Shown: one piece after another, positions 28,830-38,022 of the stretch
Position numbering within the stretch: position 1 is the first letter of the stretch
How the letters are laid out: every line of letters starts with the position of its first letter
Source: CAUZIZ01 sp965222655
GTDB taxonomy: Bacteria; Acidobacteriota; UBA6911; RPQK01; JAJDTT01
Reading direction: 5' to 3'
Length of the DNA: 64,000 nt
NCBI GenBank assembly: GCA_965222655.1
Contig: CBDCUP010000006.1
Coordinates: 434,001-498,000 of the forward strand
Made by a program: the position numbers and the translations under genes
The notes under the pieces: model-generated
Seen by the model: only the letters and a program-made list of their open reading frames with translations
Databases searched by the model: none
What the model was told of the DNA's origin: nothing

Positions 28830-29800
28830 CAGGTAGAAATACGGCGCGCGCAGCCGTAGGCGGAGAGTTACCGGTACGCACCCTTTCGGTTGTGCGCCGG
28901 GTTCCTAGTTCCGCCATAGCTCACGTTTCCGCAAGCCCCCTTTGTCATCCCGGACGGTCGGATTTCCCGAGTCCGGTTGGCGACCACGACTTTCCTCCCA
29001 CGGTCTTCCCTTACCCAACGAGGCTTAAGCGCTCGCTCGCATTCACCCCTCTCGGGTCCGGTTTGCCGCCGGTCTCGACAAAGCTTGCCCTGTCACCGCA
29101 TTCTCAGGTACTGAGCCCTGGGCGGTGGGCGCTTCCTTGCCCGTCATGGCCGAGAGTCCCTTCGCCCTTTCCGGGTATTACCCTTCCAGGAGCCGCCTCC
29201 AGGCGGCTTGGGCCGGCGTTACCCGACCGTCTTCGCTCCTACGGACTCATGCGCCAGACCGGGATGCTCCGTGGGCCTTCGCTCTCGCTCGGTCCCTCGG
29301 TCTTCGCAGGTTGCTGCGAGCCCCTGCTGCAAACCGGCCCTTCCCGACATTATCTCTGCAATCCTTGCCCAGGTGCCTGGACCCCTACCCGGCGGCGATC
29401 TCCCGGTGCACTTGCTCGTTTCTTCCCGGGAGACGTCGGCCTCACCTCACAAAGGACAGGTTCGGCTCGCCAGACAATCCCTGCATGGCAACTTCCACAG
29501 GGGGGCTTATTTCCGGGCTGCAGTCATTCACTCATGTTCAGGCTCCCAGACTCGCTAGGCCTCCAGGTTGCTCCCGCCGCTTCCTTCGAAGGGCGGCCAG
29601 GCCGTTTACACCGCGCATCTCTCGGTTGGTTACCTGCCCCGAGCTGCGGTATCGCTACGTGTGTGAACGAACAATTCACACGGCTGGACTTTCTCCAGCT
29701 GGATTGCAGCCTTGTCGGCTGCTCCCCTTTGCCTCTGCCTCTGTCTTGCCTTTTCCCTCGTCCGAGTCCGGGACGATCCCGACCGACTTGTCAAAGTCCT
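28830..29800 (-). ncRNA. Large GC-rich structured-RNA-like element (family not identified)
   Basis: About 970 bases between clpC and lolD without believable protein coding. Several plus-strand frames are simultaneously open for hundreds of codons (stop-poor, Pro/Ser/Arg-rich, no ribosome sites), a sign of a structured, conserved nucleotide sequence. Read on the minus strand it has many local hairpins. Examples are 28859-28915 (GGCGGA/TCCGCC closing CCGG/CCGG and a GAAA tetraloop), 28841-28857 (ACGGC/GCCGT), and a GTGTGAA/TTCACAC stem near 29660-29680. From memory, the plus-strand peptide contains words (YGLMRQT, GALARFFP) that recur in many spurious annotations across bacteria, so I infer a widespread RNA or mobile RNA element. 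Strand and edges are uncertain. It is not rRNA, RNase P RNA or tmRNA as far as I can see. Confidence 0.4.
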
Positions 29801-29864
29801 TGATGCACCGAGAATCTGCCCCGGTCGGAAGCAATCAGGCGAAAAGGACAAGGCCGAAGGCAAA

Positions 29865-29894
29865 GGTAAGGGTAAGGGTGAAGGTGAGGGTGAG
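29865..29894 (+). repeat. Short hexamer tandem repeat (GGTRAR)5
   Basis: Five consecutive hexamers of the type GGTAAG/GGTGAA/GGTGAG just downstream of lolD. Similar in length and period to the tract at 44837-44866. Confidence 0.8.
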
Positions 29895-29918
29895 GGGGCG
29901 CGTTGGGGGCCGGCGGGA

Positions 29919-30602
29919 TCACCCGGGAACCAGTTTCCCTTCCGAAATCCTTAGTCGGAGATCGCAACGGCTTGATAGCTCCGTATTGTGGGTTGCAATG
30001 AGCGACGTCAGCTGATGACGACGATGAACTTCGGCCAACAGGTCGTAGATTCTTTGCGAAGTATGGGGATCCAGATTTCCGGTGGGTTCATCTGCCAGCA
30101 GGAGACGGGGTCGACCCGAGAGAGCTCGCGCGATCGCGACCCTCTGTTGCTCTCCGCCCGACAACTCTCCGGGACGATGGTGTGCCCGAGCTTCAAGGCC
30201 GACCTCTTGCAGCAGCTGCCTCGCGGTTGAAGCCGCCTCTCGAAAGCTCAACCGTCGCAGCAAAAGTGGGAACATGACGTTCTCTTCAGCCGTGAACTCC
30301 GGCAGGAGGTAATGAAACTGAAATACGAAACCCGCCACTTCGTTCCTGTGAGCGGCCAGGGCTCGTCCCCGAAGCAGAGTCACATCGGTCCCCTCGAACA
30401 GAATCTCGCCCGCATCAGGCTTCTCCATCCCACCAACCAGATGCAGAAGTGTGCTCTTTCCACACCCGCTGGCGCCGGTAATGGCGATCATTGCCCCTTT
30501 CTGGACATCCAGATCGAGATCGACCAGGATGCGTAGCTGCTCCTGGCCTGACTGGAACGTCTTCGAGAGGGCTCGAATCTGGAGGGCACACCCGCTACTC
30601 AT
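29919..30602 (-). CDS. lolD: ABC transporter ATP-binding protein, LolD-like
   Basis: 227 residues. Walker A GASGCGKSTLLHLVGG, Q-loop in FVFQFHYLLPEFTAEENV, signature LSGGEQQRVAIARAL, Walker B LLLADEPTGNLDPHTS and a switch His (IATHNTEL). The FHYLLPEF/ENV sequence is characteristic of LolD, which powers release of lipoproteins from the inner membrane to LolA. Its start overlaps the end of the LolC/E-like permease by eight bases, supporting one transporter. Confidence 0.88.
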   Translation of the reverse strand: MSSGCALQIRALSKTFQSGQEQLRILVDLDLDVQKGAMIAITGASGCGKSTLLHLVGGMEKPDAGEILFEGTDVTLLRGRALAAHRNEVAGFVFQFHYLLPEFTAEENVMFPLLLRRLSFREAASTARQLLQEVGLEARAHHRPGELSGGEQQRVAIARALSGRPRLLLADEPTGNLDPHTSQRIYDLLAEVHRRHQLTSLIATHNTELSSRCDLRLRISEGKLVPG

Positions 30603-31827
30603 AGCGCAGAGCCTTCACTGGATCGAGGCGAGCCGCCGCCCTGGCCGGGTAAAGCGTCGCCAGAAAGCTGATCAGCACGGCGACGCAAGAAACCAAAACC
30701 ACGTCAGGGATCCCCAGCTCGAAAGGAACGTAGGGAATCGAGTAGACCTCGGGCTCCAGGCGGAACACCTGATAGGTATCGAAGTACCAGACTGCCAGGC
30801 AGGCGAGAAGCCCTCCCAGCAGAGTTCCCGCCACCCCGATGATCAATCCCTGAAGAATAAAAATCACCATCACGGTGCGGGAAGTCCCCCCCATGGCCGT
30901 GATTATGGCGATGTCTCGTCCCTTCTCCATGACCATGAGGGTCAGCGTACTGACAATGTTCAAGGACGCCACCAGGACGATCAAACTGATGGCGATGAAC
31001 AGCGCAAGCTTTTCCAATTCGAGTGCAGAGAAAAGAGGCCGATTCAGTTCTATCCAGGTGTTAGTGACGAAGCCATCCCCGGCAGCTTCTCGGATCCTTT
31101 CGGCTATCTCCCCCGCTGCGTAGATATCGTTGATTCGGAATTCCACCGCCGAGATCTCACTTCGGCCCAGAGAAAAAAACGATTGAGCCGCAGCCAGCGG
31201 AACCAGGCCCCAGTTCGCGTCGTACTGCCATAGCCCGGACTCGAAGATCGCCACCACCTCAAAAGCGCGCCTCCGCAGGGCACGACCAAAAGGGGTTAGC
31301 TCTCCAGTCGATCCAACGGCACGGATACGCTCGCCCACCGATACTCCCAAAGTCTGTGCCAGATCCTTCCCCAGCACGATGGCCGGCAAAGGAGCCTGCT
31401 GATGGAAGCGCTCCAGACTTCCCTCGATCAGTTTCGGCGTCAGGCCAGCGAGAGAATCCTCCGACTGGCCCGCTTCGACCCCTTTCAAGACCGCTGGGTG
31501 CTCCCGCAGATCACTACTGAGCAGCGCTTGACCGTAGACGGTTGGGGTGACCCTAGTAACCTCAGGTATGGAGTCGAACTGCGACAGAAGCTGACGGAAG
31601 TCTGGGATCGCCTTGGTCTCCATTCGGAGCAGATTGACATGGGACGTCGCACCCAGGATGCGGCTTTGAAATTCTCTCTGCAGCCCCGTGTTCAACGCCA
31701 AGGCGATGTTCAAGGCCAATACCCCTGCCATCACACCGAGGACCGATACCAGGGTAACTACAGAAACTACGGCCTGTTTGCGATGAGCGCGGAGATACCG
31801 AAAGGCAACGAAAAGCTCAAATCTCAT
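30595..31827 (-). CDS. Lipoprotein-releasing permease LolC/LolE-like
   Basis: 410 residues starting with RFELFVAFRYLRAHRKQAVV, the classic LolC/E N-terminus. One N-terminal membrane helix is followed by a periplasmic MacB-like domain (about 45-255) and three C-terminal helices of the FtsX type. Only one LolC/E gene is present, so the transporter may be a LolF-type homodimer with LolD. Start codon overlaps the lysS stop (ATGA), giving the order nusB-lysS-lolC/E-lolD. Confidence 0.88.
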   Translation of the reverse strand: MRFELFVAFRYLRAHRKQAVVSVVTLVSVLGVMAGVLALNIALALNTGLQREFQSRILGATSHVNLLRMETKAIPDFRQLLSQFDSIPEVTRVTPTVYGQALLSSDLREHPAVLKGVEAGQSEDSLAGLTPKLIEGSLERFHQQAPLPAIVLGKDLAQTLGVSVGERIRAVGSTGELTPFGRALRRRAFEVVAIFESGLWQYDANWGLVPLAAAQSFFSLGRSEISAVEFRINDIYAAGEIAERIREAAGDGFVTNTWIELNRPLFSALELEKLALFIAISLIVLVASLNIVSTLTLMVMEKGRDIAIITAMGGTSRTVMVIFILQGLIIGVAGTLLGGLLACLAVWYFDTYQVFRLEPEVYSIPYVPFELGIPDVVLVSCVAVLISFLATLYPARAAARLDPVKALRYE

Positions 31828-33317
31828 ACGCCGCGAGGCTTGAGGTGGGGAAAGAGAATGACCTCTCGAATCGAGGAAGAGTCGGTCAGAAGCATCACCA
31901 GCCGATCGATTCCAATTCCCTCACCCGCAGTAGGCGGCATTCCGTACTGGAGGGCCTGGATATAATCGTGATCCATCAAATGAGCCTCCTCATCTCCCCG
32001 CTCACGAGCTCCCCGCTGCTCCTCGAAGCGCTGCCTTTGCTCGGCCGGATCATTCAACTCGCTGTAGGCATTCCCAATCTCCAGCCCACCCACAAAGATC
32101 TCGAAGCGCTCCGCAAACCTGGGATCTTCGTCCTTCGTCTTCGACAGCGGAGAGAGCTCCGCCGGGAAATCGTAGATGAAGGTCGGCTGCACCAACTGCT
32201 CTTCGGCTACAGCCTCGAACAGCAGGCCCAACAGCTTCCCCCAACCGGCCCCGGGAGGCACGCCCACGCCTTTTCGCTGCAGCGCTGCCGTCACTCCTTC
32301 CTGGTCGCAGAGTTGGTCGGGCGAAGGAGAATCTTCCCCCTGCCAGAATTTCTGTACGGCCTCCACCATGGAATAGCGCTGGAAGCGCGAGAAATCGATC
32401 GTGGCCCCGCCAAATTCCAGCTCCAGGCCACCCGTCACCTCCTCAACCACCCGAGCCAACATTTCCTCTGTCAGATCCATCAAGTCCCAGTAGTCACTGT
32501 AGGCCTGATAGAACTCAAGCATAGTGAACTCTGGATTGTGCCGGGTCGAGATCCCCTCATTTCTGAAATTTCGGTTTATCTCAAAAACCCGGTCCATCCC
32601 GCCCACCACCAGCCGCTTCAGAAACAACTCGGGTGCGATTCTCAGGTACAGGGGGATTCCGAGAGCCTCGTGGAAAGTCTCGAAGGGCCGAGCCGCAGCT
32701 CCCCCAGCCAGGGTCTGCATCATGGGTGTCTCCACCTCGATGTACGCCCGCTCTTCCAGGAAGCGGCGGAGACACGAGATGATCGAGCTTCGCTTGCTGA
32801 AGATCTCGCGAACTCGAGGATTCGCCAACAGATCCAGGTAGCGCTGCCGGTAACGGGTTTCGACATCCGCCAGACCGTGCCACTTTTCGGGCAGGGAAAG
32901 CATCGACTTCGAGAGAAGGGTCAGTTGATCTACCAGGACCGTTAGCTCATCAGTTCGAGTTCGAAACAAGACTCCCTGAACCCCGATGATATCTCCAATA
33001 TCCAAGAGCCGGAAGAGCTCGTATTGCTCTTCGCCGATCCGGTCCTGGCGGACATAGATCTGGAGACGTTCTCCACCCTCTGCCAGATGGGCGAAACTGG
33101 CTTTGCCGTGTCCCCGAACCGAGATGAGTCTCCCAGCTGTCTGAAGCTCGGGTTTGCTTGATTCGAGCTCCTCTGCCGAGCTCGACAGAAATGCTTCTCT
33201 GGCTTGGGTGATCCGCTGACTGAGAGAGTACTTGTGGGGATAGGGATCATATCCTCGGCTCCGGATCTCCTCCAGCTTTTCTTGACGCTGATCGATCGGA
33301 TCAGCCTTTTGATTCAT
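31824..33317 (-). CDS. lysS: Lysyl-tRNA synthetase, class II
   Basis: 497 residues from the ATG at 33317, overlapping nusB by 17 bases; longer frames run into nusB. An OB-fold anticodon-binding domain (about 50-150) is followed by the class II core. Motif 1 is around EVETPMMQTLAGGAAARPF, motif 2 FRNEGISTRHNPEFTMLE and motif 3 GIGIDRLVMLLTDSSSIREV. The DPYPHKY sequence near the N-terminus is also typical. It charges tRNA-Lys with lysine. Confidence 0.96.
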   Translation of the reverse strand: MNQKADPIDQRQEKLEEIRSRGYDPYPHKYSLSQRITQAREAFLSSSAEELESSKPELQTAGRLISVRGHGKASFAHLAEGGERLQIYVRQDRIGEEQYELFRLLDIGDIIGVQGVLFRTRTDELTVLVDQLTLLSKSMLSLPEKWHGLADVETRYRQRYLDLLANPRVREIFSKRSSIISCLRRFLEERAYIEVETPMMQTLAGGAAARPFETFHEALGIPLYLRIAPELFLKRLVVGGMDRVFEINRNFRNEGISTRHNPEFTMLEFYQAYSDYWDLMDLTEEMLARVVEEVTGGLELEFGGATIDFSRFQRYSMVEAVQKFWQGEDSPSPDQLCDQEGVTAALQRKGVGVPPGAGWGKLLGLLFEAVAEEQLVQPTFIYDFPAELSPLSKTKDEDPRFAERFEIFVGGLEIGNAYSELNDPAEQRQRFEEQRGARERGDEEAHLMDHDYIQALQYGMPPTAGEGIGIDRLVMLLTDSSSIREVILFPHLKPRGV

Positions 33318-33738
33318 GGTGGCGTAGCTCCCCTGATTGGCTCTCCAGCTGGGTCCGAATCGTGTCCAGGATGCCGTTGACAAACTCCGAAGAGCGTTCC
33401 GTCCCATACTTCCTGGCAATCTCAACCGCCTCATCGATGACCACGGCCTTGGGCGTTTCTAGAAACAGAAACTCCGTCACGCCTAGACGGAGCACATTCC
33501 GATCCACTGCAGCGATGCGCTCCAAGCGCCAGTGATCTGCGTTCCGACTGATGAGGTCGTCGACGAAGGAGCGACTCTCGAAGGACTTGAGGAAAAGAAG
33601 GTCGGCAAACTGACGGAGTTTCTCCGGAGCCGTGTGCGACTTCCAGAACATCTCTTCCACTTTTGCTGCCGAGTCTTGAGTCAGATCCTGCTGAAACAAC
33701 ATTTGCAGAGCCAGCTCACGAGCTTTTCGTCGACTCAT
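33301..33738 (-). CDS. nusB: Transcription antitermination factor NusB
   Basis: 145 residues from the ATG at 33738, giving the usual MSRRKARELALQMLFQ N-terminus; the longer frame to 33810 would run through an A/T-rich repeat. The all-helical NusB fold is completed by VIDEAVEIARKYGTERSSEF and FVNGILD. NusB with NusE binds boxA RNA in rRNA antitermination. It is usually next to ribH, as here, although an inverted repeat separates the two. Confidence 0.93.
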   Translation of the reverse strand: MSRRKARELALQMLFQQDLTQDSAAKVEEMFWKSHTAPEKLRQFADLLFLKSFESRSFVDDLISRNADHWRLERIAAVDRNVLRLGVTEFLFLETPKAVVIDEAVEIARKYGTERSSEFVNGILDTIRTQLESQSGELRHHESKG

Positions 33739-33744
33739 AAAAGA

Positions 33745-33895
33745 TGAACTCAAGATACAAGATACAAAGAAATACCAAGCTCCAAATTCCAAGGAACAAA
33801 CGAGTTTCAAGATCGGAAGTTATAGGTGGTCGAGGTTGGGATTATCTTGGTGCTTGGTGCTTGTTTGTATCTTGTTTCTTGTATCTTGGAATTTA
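33745..33895. repeat. AT-richer imperfect inverted repeat between ribH and nusB
   Basis: Left arm begins near 33750 with AAGATACAAGATACAAAG and includes CCAAGCTCCAAATTCCAAG; the right arm (to about 33890) has CTTGGTGCTTGGTGCTTG and TTGTATCTTGGAATTT, nearly its reverse complement. The arms are built of short CTTGTATCTTG/CTTGGTGCTTG words and the composition is far more AT-rich than flanking genes. It resembles intergenic palindromes scattered in uncultured bacterial genomes. Confidence 0.8.
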
Positions 33896-34360
33896 CTTGC
33901 TGATCTGGGTAGCCAGACTCATCATTTCCAGCAAGCTCAAAGCAGCATCCGCTCCCTTGTTCCCGTGTTTCAACCCGGCTCGATTGATCGCTTGCTGCTC
34001 GTTCTCCGCCGTGACCAGGCCATAGCTCACGGGGATATTAAACTTCAGACTGACCTCCCCAATAGCCCCTGTCACCTGACTGGCCAGGTACTCGTAGTGA
34101 CCCGTTTCACCTCGAATCAAGGCGCCAACGCACACGATTCCCTCGTACCTTCCGGTTTGAGCCAGCAGCTGAGCGGCAAAGGGAAGCTCAAAGCTTCCGG
34201 GAACCTGGACCACCGTGATCTGGTCATCGTTCACTCCGGACCGAGCCAACCCGTCCAGGGCCCCCTGAAGCAGACGATCGGTTACCATCTGATTGAAGCG
34301 GCTGACTACGATTCCAATTTCCGATGCGCCGGCGTCCAGTCTACCTGTCAGTCTTTTCAC
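33893..34360 (-). CDS. ribH: 6,7-dimethyl-8-ribityllumazine synthase
   Basis: 155 residues. GIVVSRFNQMVTDRLLQGAL, VQVPGSFELPFAAQLLA, GALIRGETGHYEYLASQV (catalytic His) and VSYGLVTAENEQQAINRAG are hallmark motifs. It condenses ribityl-aminouracil with dihydroxybutanone phosphate, the penultimate step of riboflavin synthesis. No other rib gene is in the window and no FMN riboswitch is visible. Confidence 0.97.
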   Translation of the reverse strand: MKRLTGRLDAGASEIGIVVSRFNQMVTDRLLQGALDGLARSGVNDDQITVVQVPGSFELPFAAQLLAQTGRYEGIVCVGALIRGETGHYEYLASQVTGAIGEVSLKFNIPVSYGLVTAENEQQAINRAGLKHGNKGADAALSLLEMMSLATQISK

Positions 34361-34433
34361 CGCTGTCTCTCCCCTCGATCATCATCGAGTGTGTCCGTCC
34401 TTGCGGTTCTGCTCTCAGCAGCGGAACCGTCCA

Positions 34434-35222
34434 TCACTGACCTTCGAAGCGGGCAGCCCTCTTTTCCACAAAGGCCTGGACCCCTTCTTTCATGTCTTCG
34501 CTGGCACAAGCCGTCCCGAACAAAGCCGATTCCAGAGACAGCCCAGCCTGTAGAGACATCTCCACACCCCGGTTCACCGCCTCAATAGCATAGCGTACCG
34601 CCAAAGGGGCATTGACACCAATCCTGGCCGCCAGTCGCCGACAAAACGGATCCAGATCAGCCGCCGCGACCACGTGGTTGACCAGGCCAATTCGATGCGC
34701 TTCGGCGGCATCGATCTGGTCCCCACACAATAACATCTCCAGGGCGCGCCCCGAACCCAATACGCGCGGCAGTCTTTGGGTCCCACCATAACCTGGGATC
34801 AGGCCGAGTTTGACCTCGGGGAGCCCGAACCGAGCATCCTCAGATGCCACTCGCAAGTGGCAAGCCAGGGCCAGCTCGCAGCCGCCTCCCAGACAGTACC
34901 CGCGGATCGACGCGATGACTGCCTTGGAGCCGTTCTCGATTTGATCGAAGACCGCCTGGCCACGTGAAGAGAAGGCAGCCCCCGAAGCAGCATCGAGCCG
35001 GTCAAGTTCTTTGATATCGGCCCCAGCCGAAAAGGCACGGTCTCCGGCGCCTCGGATGACGACCACCTTGACTTCTCGATCCTCCTGCAGCTGAACAAGG
35101 ACTTCTCCCAGCTCAGCCAGGGTCTCCAGGTTCAGGACATTCATTCCCCGAGCCCGGTCGAGCGTCAGCAAGGCGATTCCTTCACTAAGCTCCAAACGCA
35201 GGTTCTGGTATTCCGGCAGCAA
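34434..35222 (-). CDS. Enoyl-CoA hydratase/isomerase family protein
   Basis: 262 residues of the crotonase fold. The CoA oxyanion hole motifs are RAFSAGADIKEL and RGYCLGGGCELALACHLRVA. Both catalytic glutamates appear conserved (ELALAC and LPEVKLGLIPGYGGTQRL), consistent with a true 2-enoyl-CoA hydratase of beta-oxidation. It stands 73 bases upstream of ribH in the same direction, but no functional link is evident. Confidence 0.9.
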   Translation of the reverse strand: MLPEYQNLRLELSEGIALLTLDRARGMNVLNLETLAELGEVLVQLQEDREVKVVVIRGAGDRAFSAGADIKELDRLDAASGAAFSSRGQAVFDQIENGSKAVIASIRGYCLGGGCELALACHLRVASEDARFGLPEVKLGLIPGYGGTQRLPRVLGSGRALEMLLCGDQIDAAEAHRIGLVNHVVAAADLDPFCRRLAARIGVNAPLAVRYAIEAVNRGVEMSLQAGLSLESALFGTACASEDMKEGVQAFVEKRAARFEGQ

Positions 35223-35321
35223 CGATCCCTTCGGCTCCTATGCTCGCAAATGAACCAAACACGTATCTTATACCTTACCGGTGTGTTCCTGACCACACCG
35301 AACATCCTCCAGCCCCGGGAC

Positions 35322-35960
35322 TTAGCCGTGTGACCCCTTCTTTACCCTCCTCAGCAGCTTGACGTAGGAATGAAGACAATCCAGCAAGAGGATGACGGAG
35401 AATATCGAGGAAACAAGGCTCAGATAGTTATGGTTGGAGAACACGAACACCAGGAAGGTAGCGTATGACAATCCAATCACCAGGTTCGGCAGAATGAGGA
35501 AGCCACCCGTCGATCTGAAATGCTCCCAGGACTCGAGCTCAGCCACTCGGTTGACCGTCCGAAGGCAGAAAGCGAGCGCAACCACATAGACATAAATCAC
35601 GCCGATCAGACCACTGGCTAGCCGAGCGTAGACGATACCAACGATAAACAGTGTAAACCTGAGATTGTCACAAACGATGTCGGTCAGCTTACCTTCGTTG
35701 GAGTTCAGCCTCTGGTGCCTCGATAGAGGACCGTCGATCAGATCAACCAAGGTTCCCAGCGCCAGGCATGCTGCGGCAGCAATCAGATTTCTTGGGACAA
35801 AGAAAACAAAGAAAACGATCAGCAGGACCCCTAGATGGCTGAGCATCGTAGGCCCAATCCTGACGAAAGAGAGCATTTTCATGAGTGGCAAGAGCACGCG
35901 ATCCCGGGTTCTTGCCCAGCGGTCGTAATGTCTTTGCCTGCGATCTTTGAAAGTACTCAT
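35322..35960 (-). CDS. CDP-alcohol phosphatidyltransferase family protein
   Basis: 212 residues with about six membrane helices. The catalytic motif is present in the form DGPLSR, eight residues, G, three residues, D, three residues, D (LIDGPLSRH...GKLTDIVCD); the usual Ala before Arg is Ser. Such enzymes transfer a phosphatidyl group from CDP-diacylglycerol to an alcohol such as glycerol phosphate, serine or inositol. Which one cannot be told. The gene is isolated, with spacers of 99 and 283 bases on each side. Confidence 0.82.
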   Translation of the reverse strand: MSTFKDRRQRHYDRWARTRDRVLLPLMKMLSFVRIGPTMLSHLGVLLIVFFVFFVPRNLIAAAACLALGTLVDLIDGPLSRHQRLNSNEGKLTDIVCDNLRFTLFIVGIVYARLASGLIGVIYVYVVALAFCLRTVNRVAELESWEHFRSTGGFLILPNLVIGLSYATFLVFVFSNHNYLSLVSSIFSVILLLDCLHSYVKLLRRVKKGSHG

Positions 35961-36243
35961 CGCCTAAAAAAACAACCCGGTTAGTCGCTAGCTCACGAGA
36001 AGAAAAGAGACAATAGAGGCCTCCACTAACCCGCAGTCAAGAGATCAACGAGAACTCCCATTTACCCAGTCGGTGGACTGGGACTCCGCGCGGCCGAGTG
36101 AGAGGGATCCACAATCTTGCGGCCCTCTTCGATGGCCGCTCTCTATCGTTGTACACCTGCTCGGGAAGGTCAAGGAACAGGTTGCAGAAGCGTCTTGGCC
36201 AGACGTTCAGACGTTCAGACGAATTGAAAAGCCTGGCCGGCCC

Positions 36244-38019
36244 TTATCCCTGTAGCAGAGTTGCAGAGGCACTCTGGACAAGCGGCTGCAGATGCTTCAG
36301 CCGCCGATCCACGAACGCCTCGACGTCCTTGATTGTCGTCAACTCCAGCAGCTGATCCACCGTGTCTCTGGCCTCTTCGTAGCTGACGTTCCGAATAGCC
36401 TTCTTGAGCACGGGAATTGAGAAAGGATTCATGGATAGGTGTTGGAAGCCCATCCCGATCAGCAGGTAGGCATAGAGTGGCTGAGCGGCGATCTCACCGC
36501 AGACGAAGGTCGTCCTGCGGCTGGCCTCGGCCACCCTGGCAATACGCTCCAGGCTCTTGAGAACAGCCGGATGCAGGGGATTGAACAGATAGGACATCTC
36601 TTCGCTGGATCGGTCGGCCGCCAGCGTATATTGAATCAGGTCGTTGCTTCCTACCGCCAGGAGGTCAGCGTGGACACAGAGATCCTCGAGCGTTATGAGG
36701 GCTGAGGGAACTTCGATCATGATCCCCACCTCGACAGGCTCTTCCTGAGTCGAAGCACCCGCGGCCAGTTCTGCCTCCACCTCGCGGATCAACTCCTTGC
36801 CATCGATCAACTCGTCGACACTCGAAACCATGGGGAGAACGATCTTCAGGTGGCCGTGGGTGCGGGCTCTGAGAATGGCACGCACCTGGGTCTTGAAGAT
36901 GTCGGGATGCTTGAGGCTGAGGCGAATACCCCGCAAACCCAAAAAGTCGTCCCCGGTGATCGGTGAACCCGACCGATCACACTCCCTACCCATATCGAGA
37001 GTTCGGACCAGAGCTGGTCGCTCTCCGGTCGTTTCTGCCAGGTTCTTGTAGATCTGAAACTGCTCCTCTTCGCTGGCGACACGTTCCTTACTCATCAAAT
37101 GGATAAACTCAGAACGAAATAGACCAATCCCCTCCGCGCCGAGGCGCAGTGCCGTGGGAACTTCGCTATCCATCTCGGTGTTGGCATAGACCGAGATACC
37201 CTGCCCATCGGAGGTCACGCAGGGGAAGGTGTCCCCTTTCAAAATAAGGGTCTGCCTGCGCTCTTCCTCTCGACGAACTTCGAAGTCGCGCTTCTCACTC
37301 GGCGAGGGATGGACATAGGCTACGCCTTCGGTTCCATCCAGGATGACCGAATCACCCGTTCGAATCAGCTGCTCCAACCCTTCGATCCCCGAGACCACCG
37401 GTATCTGGTAGAAGCGGGAAATGATGGTGACATGGGAAGTGTGCCCTCCCCTGGTAGAGAGCAGCCCTTTGACTTTGCCGAGCGGATAGTCGGAGAGATT
37501 GGACAAACTGATCTCGGTTGCGACCAGGATCAGGTCCTCGGGCAGGTCCTCTTCTGGCCTCGCATCCAGCACCGCCAGGTTGGCTAGGACCCGATCGGCC
37601 ACCTCATCCAGGTCCGAACCCCGTTCCCGAAAGAAGGGGTCGTGAAGTGAGCGGTAGACGGCAAGCCAATCCTCAGCCACCTCACGCACTGCTCTCTCCG
37701 GACTTTCCTGGAGACTGCGAATTTTCTCCTCCACCCGATCGACGAATTGACGGTCTTCCAGAATCAGAAGGTGAGCATCGATGACATTGGCGTGCTCCTG
37801 CCCGATCTGCTCTACAAAGCGACGTTTGATCCGGATCAGCTGCTGCTTGGAACTTTCCAGGGCCTCTTTCAGCCGGAGCAGTTCAGCTGGAACGTCGGCT
37901 ACAGGAATGTGAAGTCGGTAAAAGGCAGGACCCTTCTGCTCCACTCTGTAGGCGGTCCCGATCGCAACCCCGGCCGAAAGACCGATCCCCGCCAATTCCT
38001 TTGAAGGTGTGTCTCTCAA
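36244..38019 (-). CDS. ptsI: PTS enzyme I (phosphoenolpyruvate-protein phosphotransferase)
   Basis: 591 residues. The N-terminal swivelling/HPr-binding domain carries the phospho-His in GGHTSHVTIISR (about residue 196). The usual arginine of GGRTSH is histidine here, which is uncommon. The C-terminal PEP-binding barrel is complete: GLFRSEF, MVSSVDELI, GIMIEVPSAL, SNDLIQYTLAADRS and FVCGEIAAQP. It takes phosphate from PEP and passes it to HPr, encoded four bases upstream. No GAF domain is fused, so it is EI rather than PtsP. Confidence 0.93.
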   Translation of the reverse strand: MRDTPSKELAGIGLSAGVAIGTAYRVEQKGPAFYRLHIPVADVPAELLRLKEALESSKQQLIRIKRRFVEQIGQEHANVIDAHLLILEDRQFVDRVEEKIRSLQESPERAVREVAEDWLAVYRSLHDPFFRERGSDLDEVADRVLANLAVLDARPEEDLPEDLILVATEISLSNLSDYPLGKVKGLLSTRGGHTSHVTIISRFYQIPVVSGIEGLEQLIRTGDSVILDGTEGVAYVHPSPSEKRDFEVRREEERRQTLILKGDTFPCVTSDGQGISVYANTEMDSEVPTALRLGAEGIGLFRSEFIHLMSKERVASEEEQFQIYKNLAETTGERPALVRTLDMGRECDRSGSPITGDDFLGLRGIRLSLKHPDIFKTQVRAILRARTHGHLKIVLPMVSSVDELIDGKELIREVEAELAAGASTQEEPVEVGIMIEVPSALITLEDLCVHADLLAVGSNDLIQYTLAADRSSEEMSYLFNPLHPAVLKSLERIARVAEASRRTTFVCGEIAAQPLYAYLLIGMGFQHLSMNPFSIPVLKKAIRNVSYEEARDTVDQLLELTTIKDVEAFVDRRLKHLQPLVQSASATLLQG

Positions 38020-38022
38020 TTG

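Noticed and set aside
28683..28830. CIRCE/HrcA operator in front of clpC
   Set aside because: AGCACTTTAGTGCGAGT only superficially resembles it; the spacing and arms do not match the TTAGCACTC-N9-GAGTGCTAA consensus.
28892..30015. Long plus-strand open frames (about 300 codons each) opposite and around the clpC-lolD gap
   Set aside because: Frames overlap each other, lack ribosome sites, are Pro/Ser/Arg-rich without domains, and one runs into the antisense of lolD. Better explained by a stop-poor structured nucleotide sequence.
33893..34433. FMN riboswitch for ribH
   Set aside because: Only 73 bases separate ribH from the upstream gene and no conserved RFN-element core is present.
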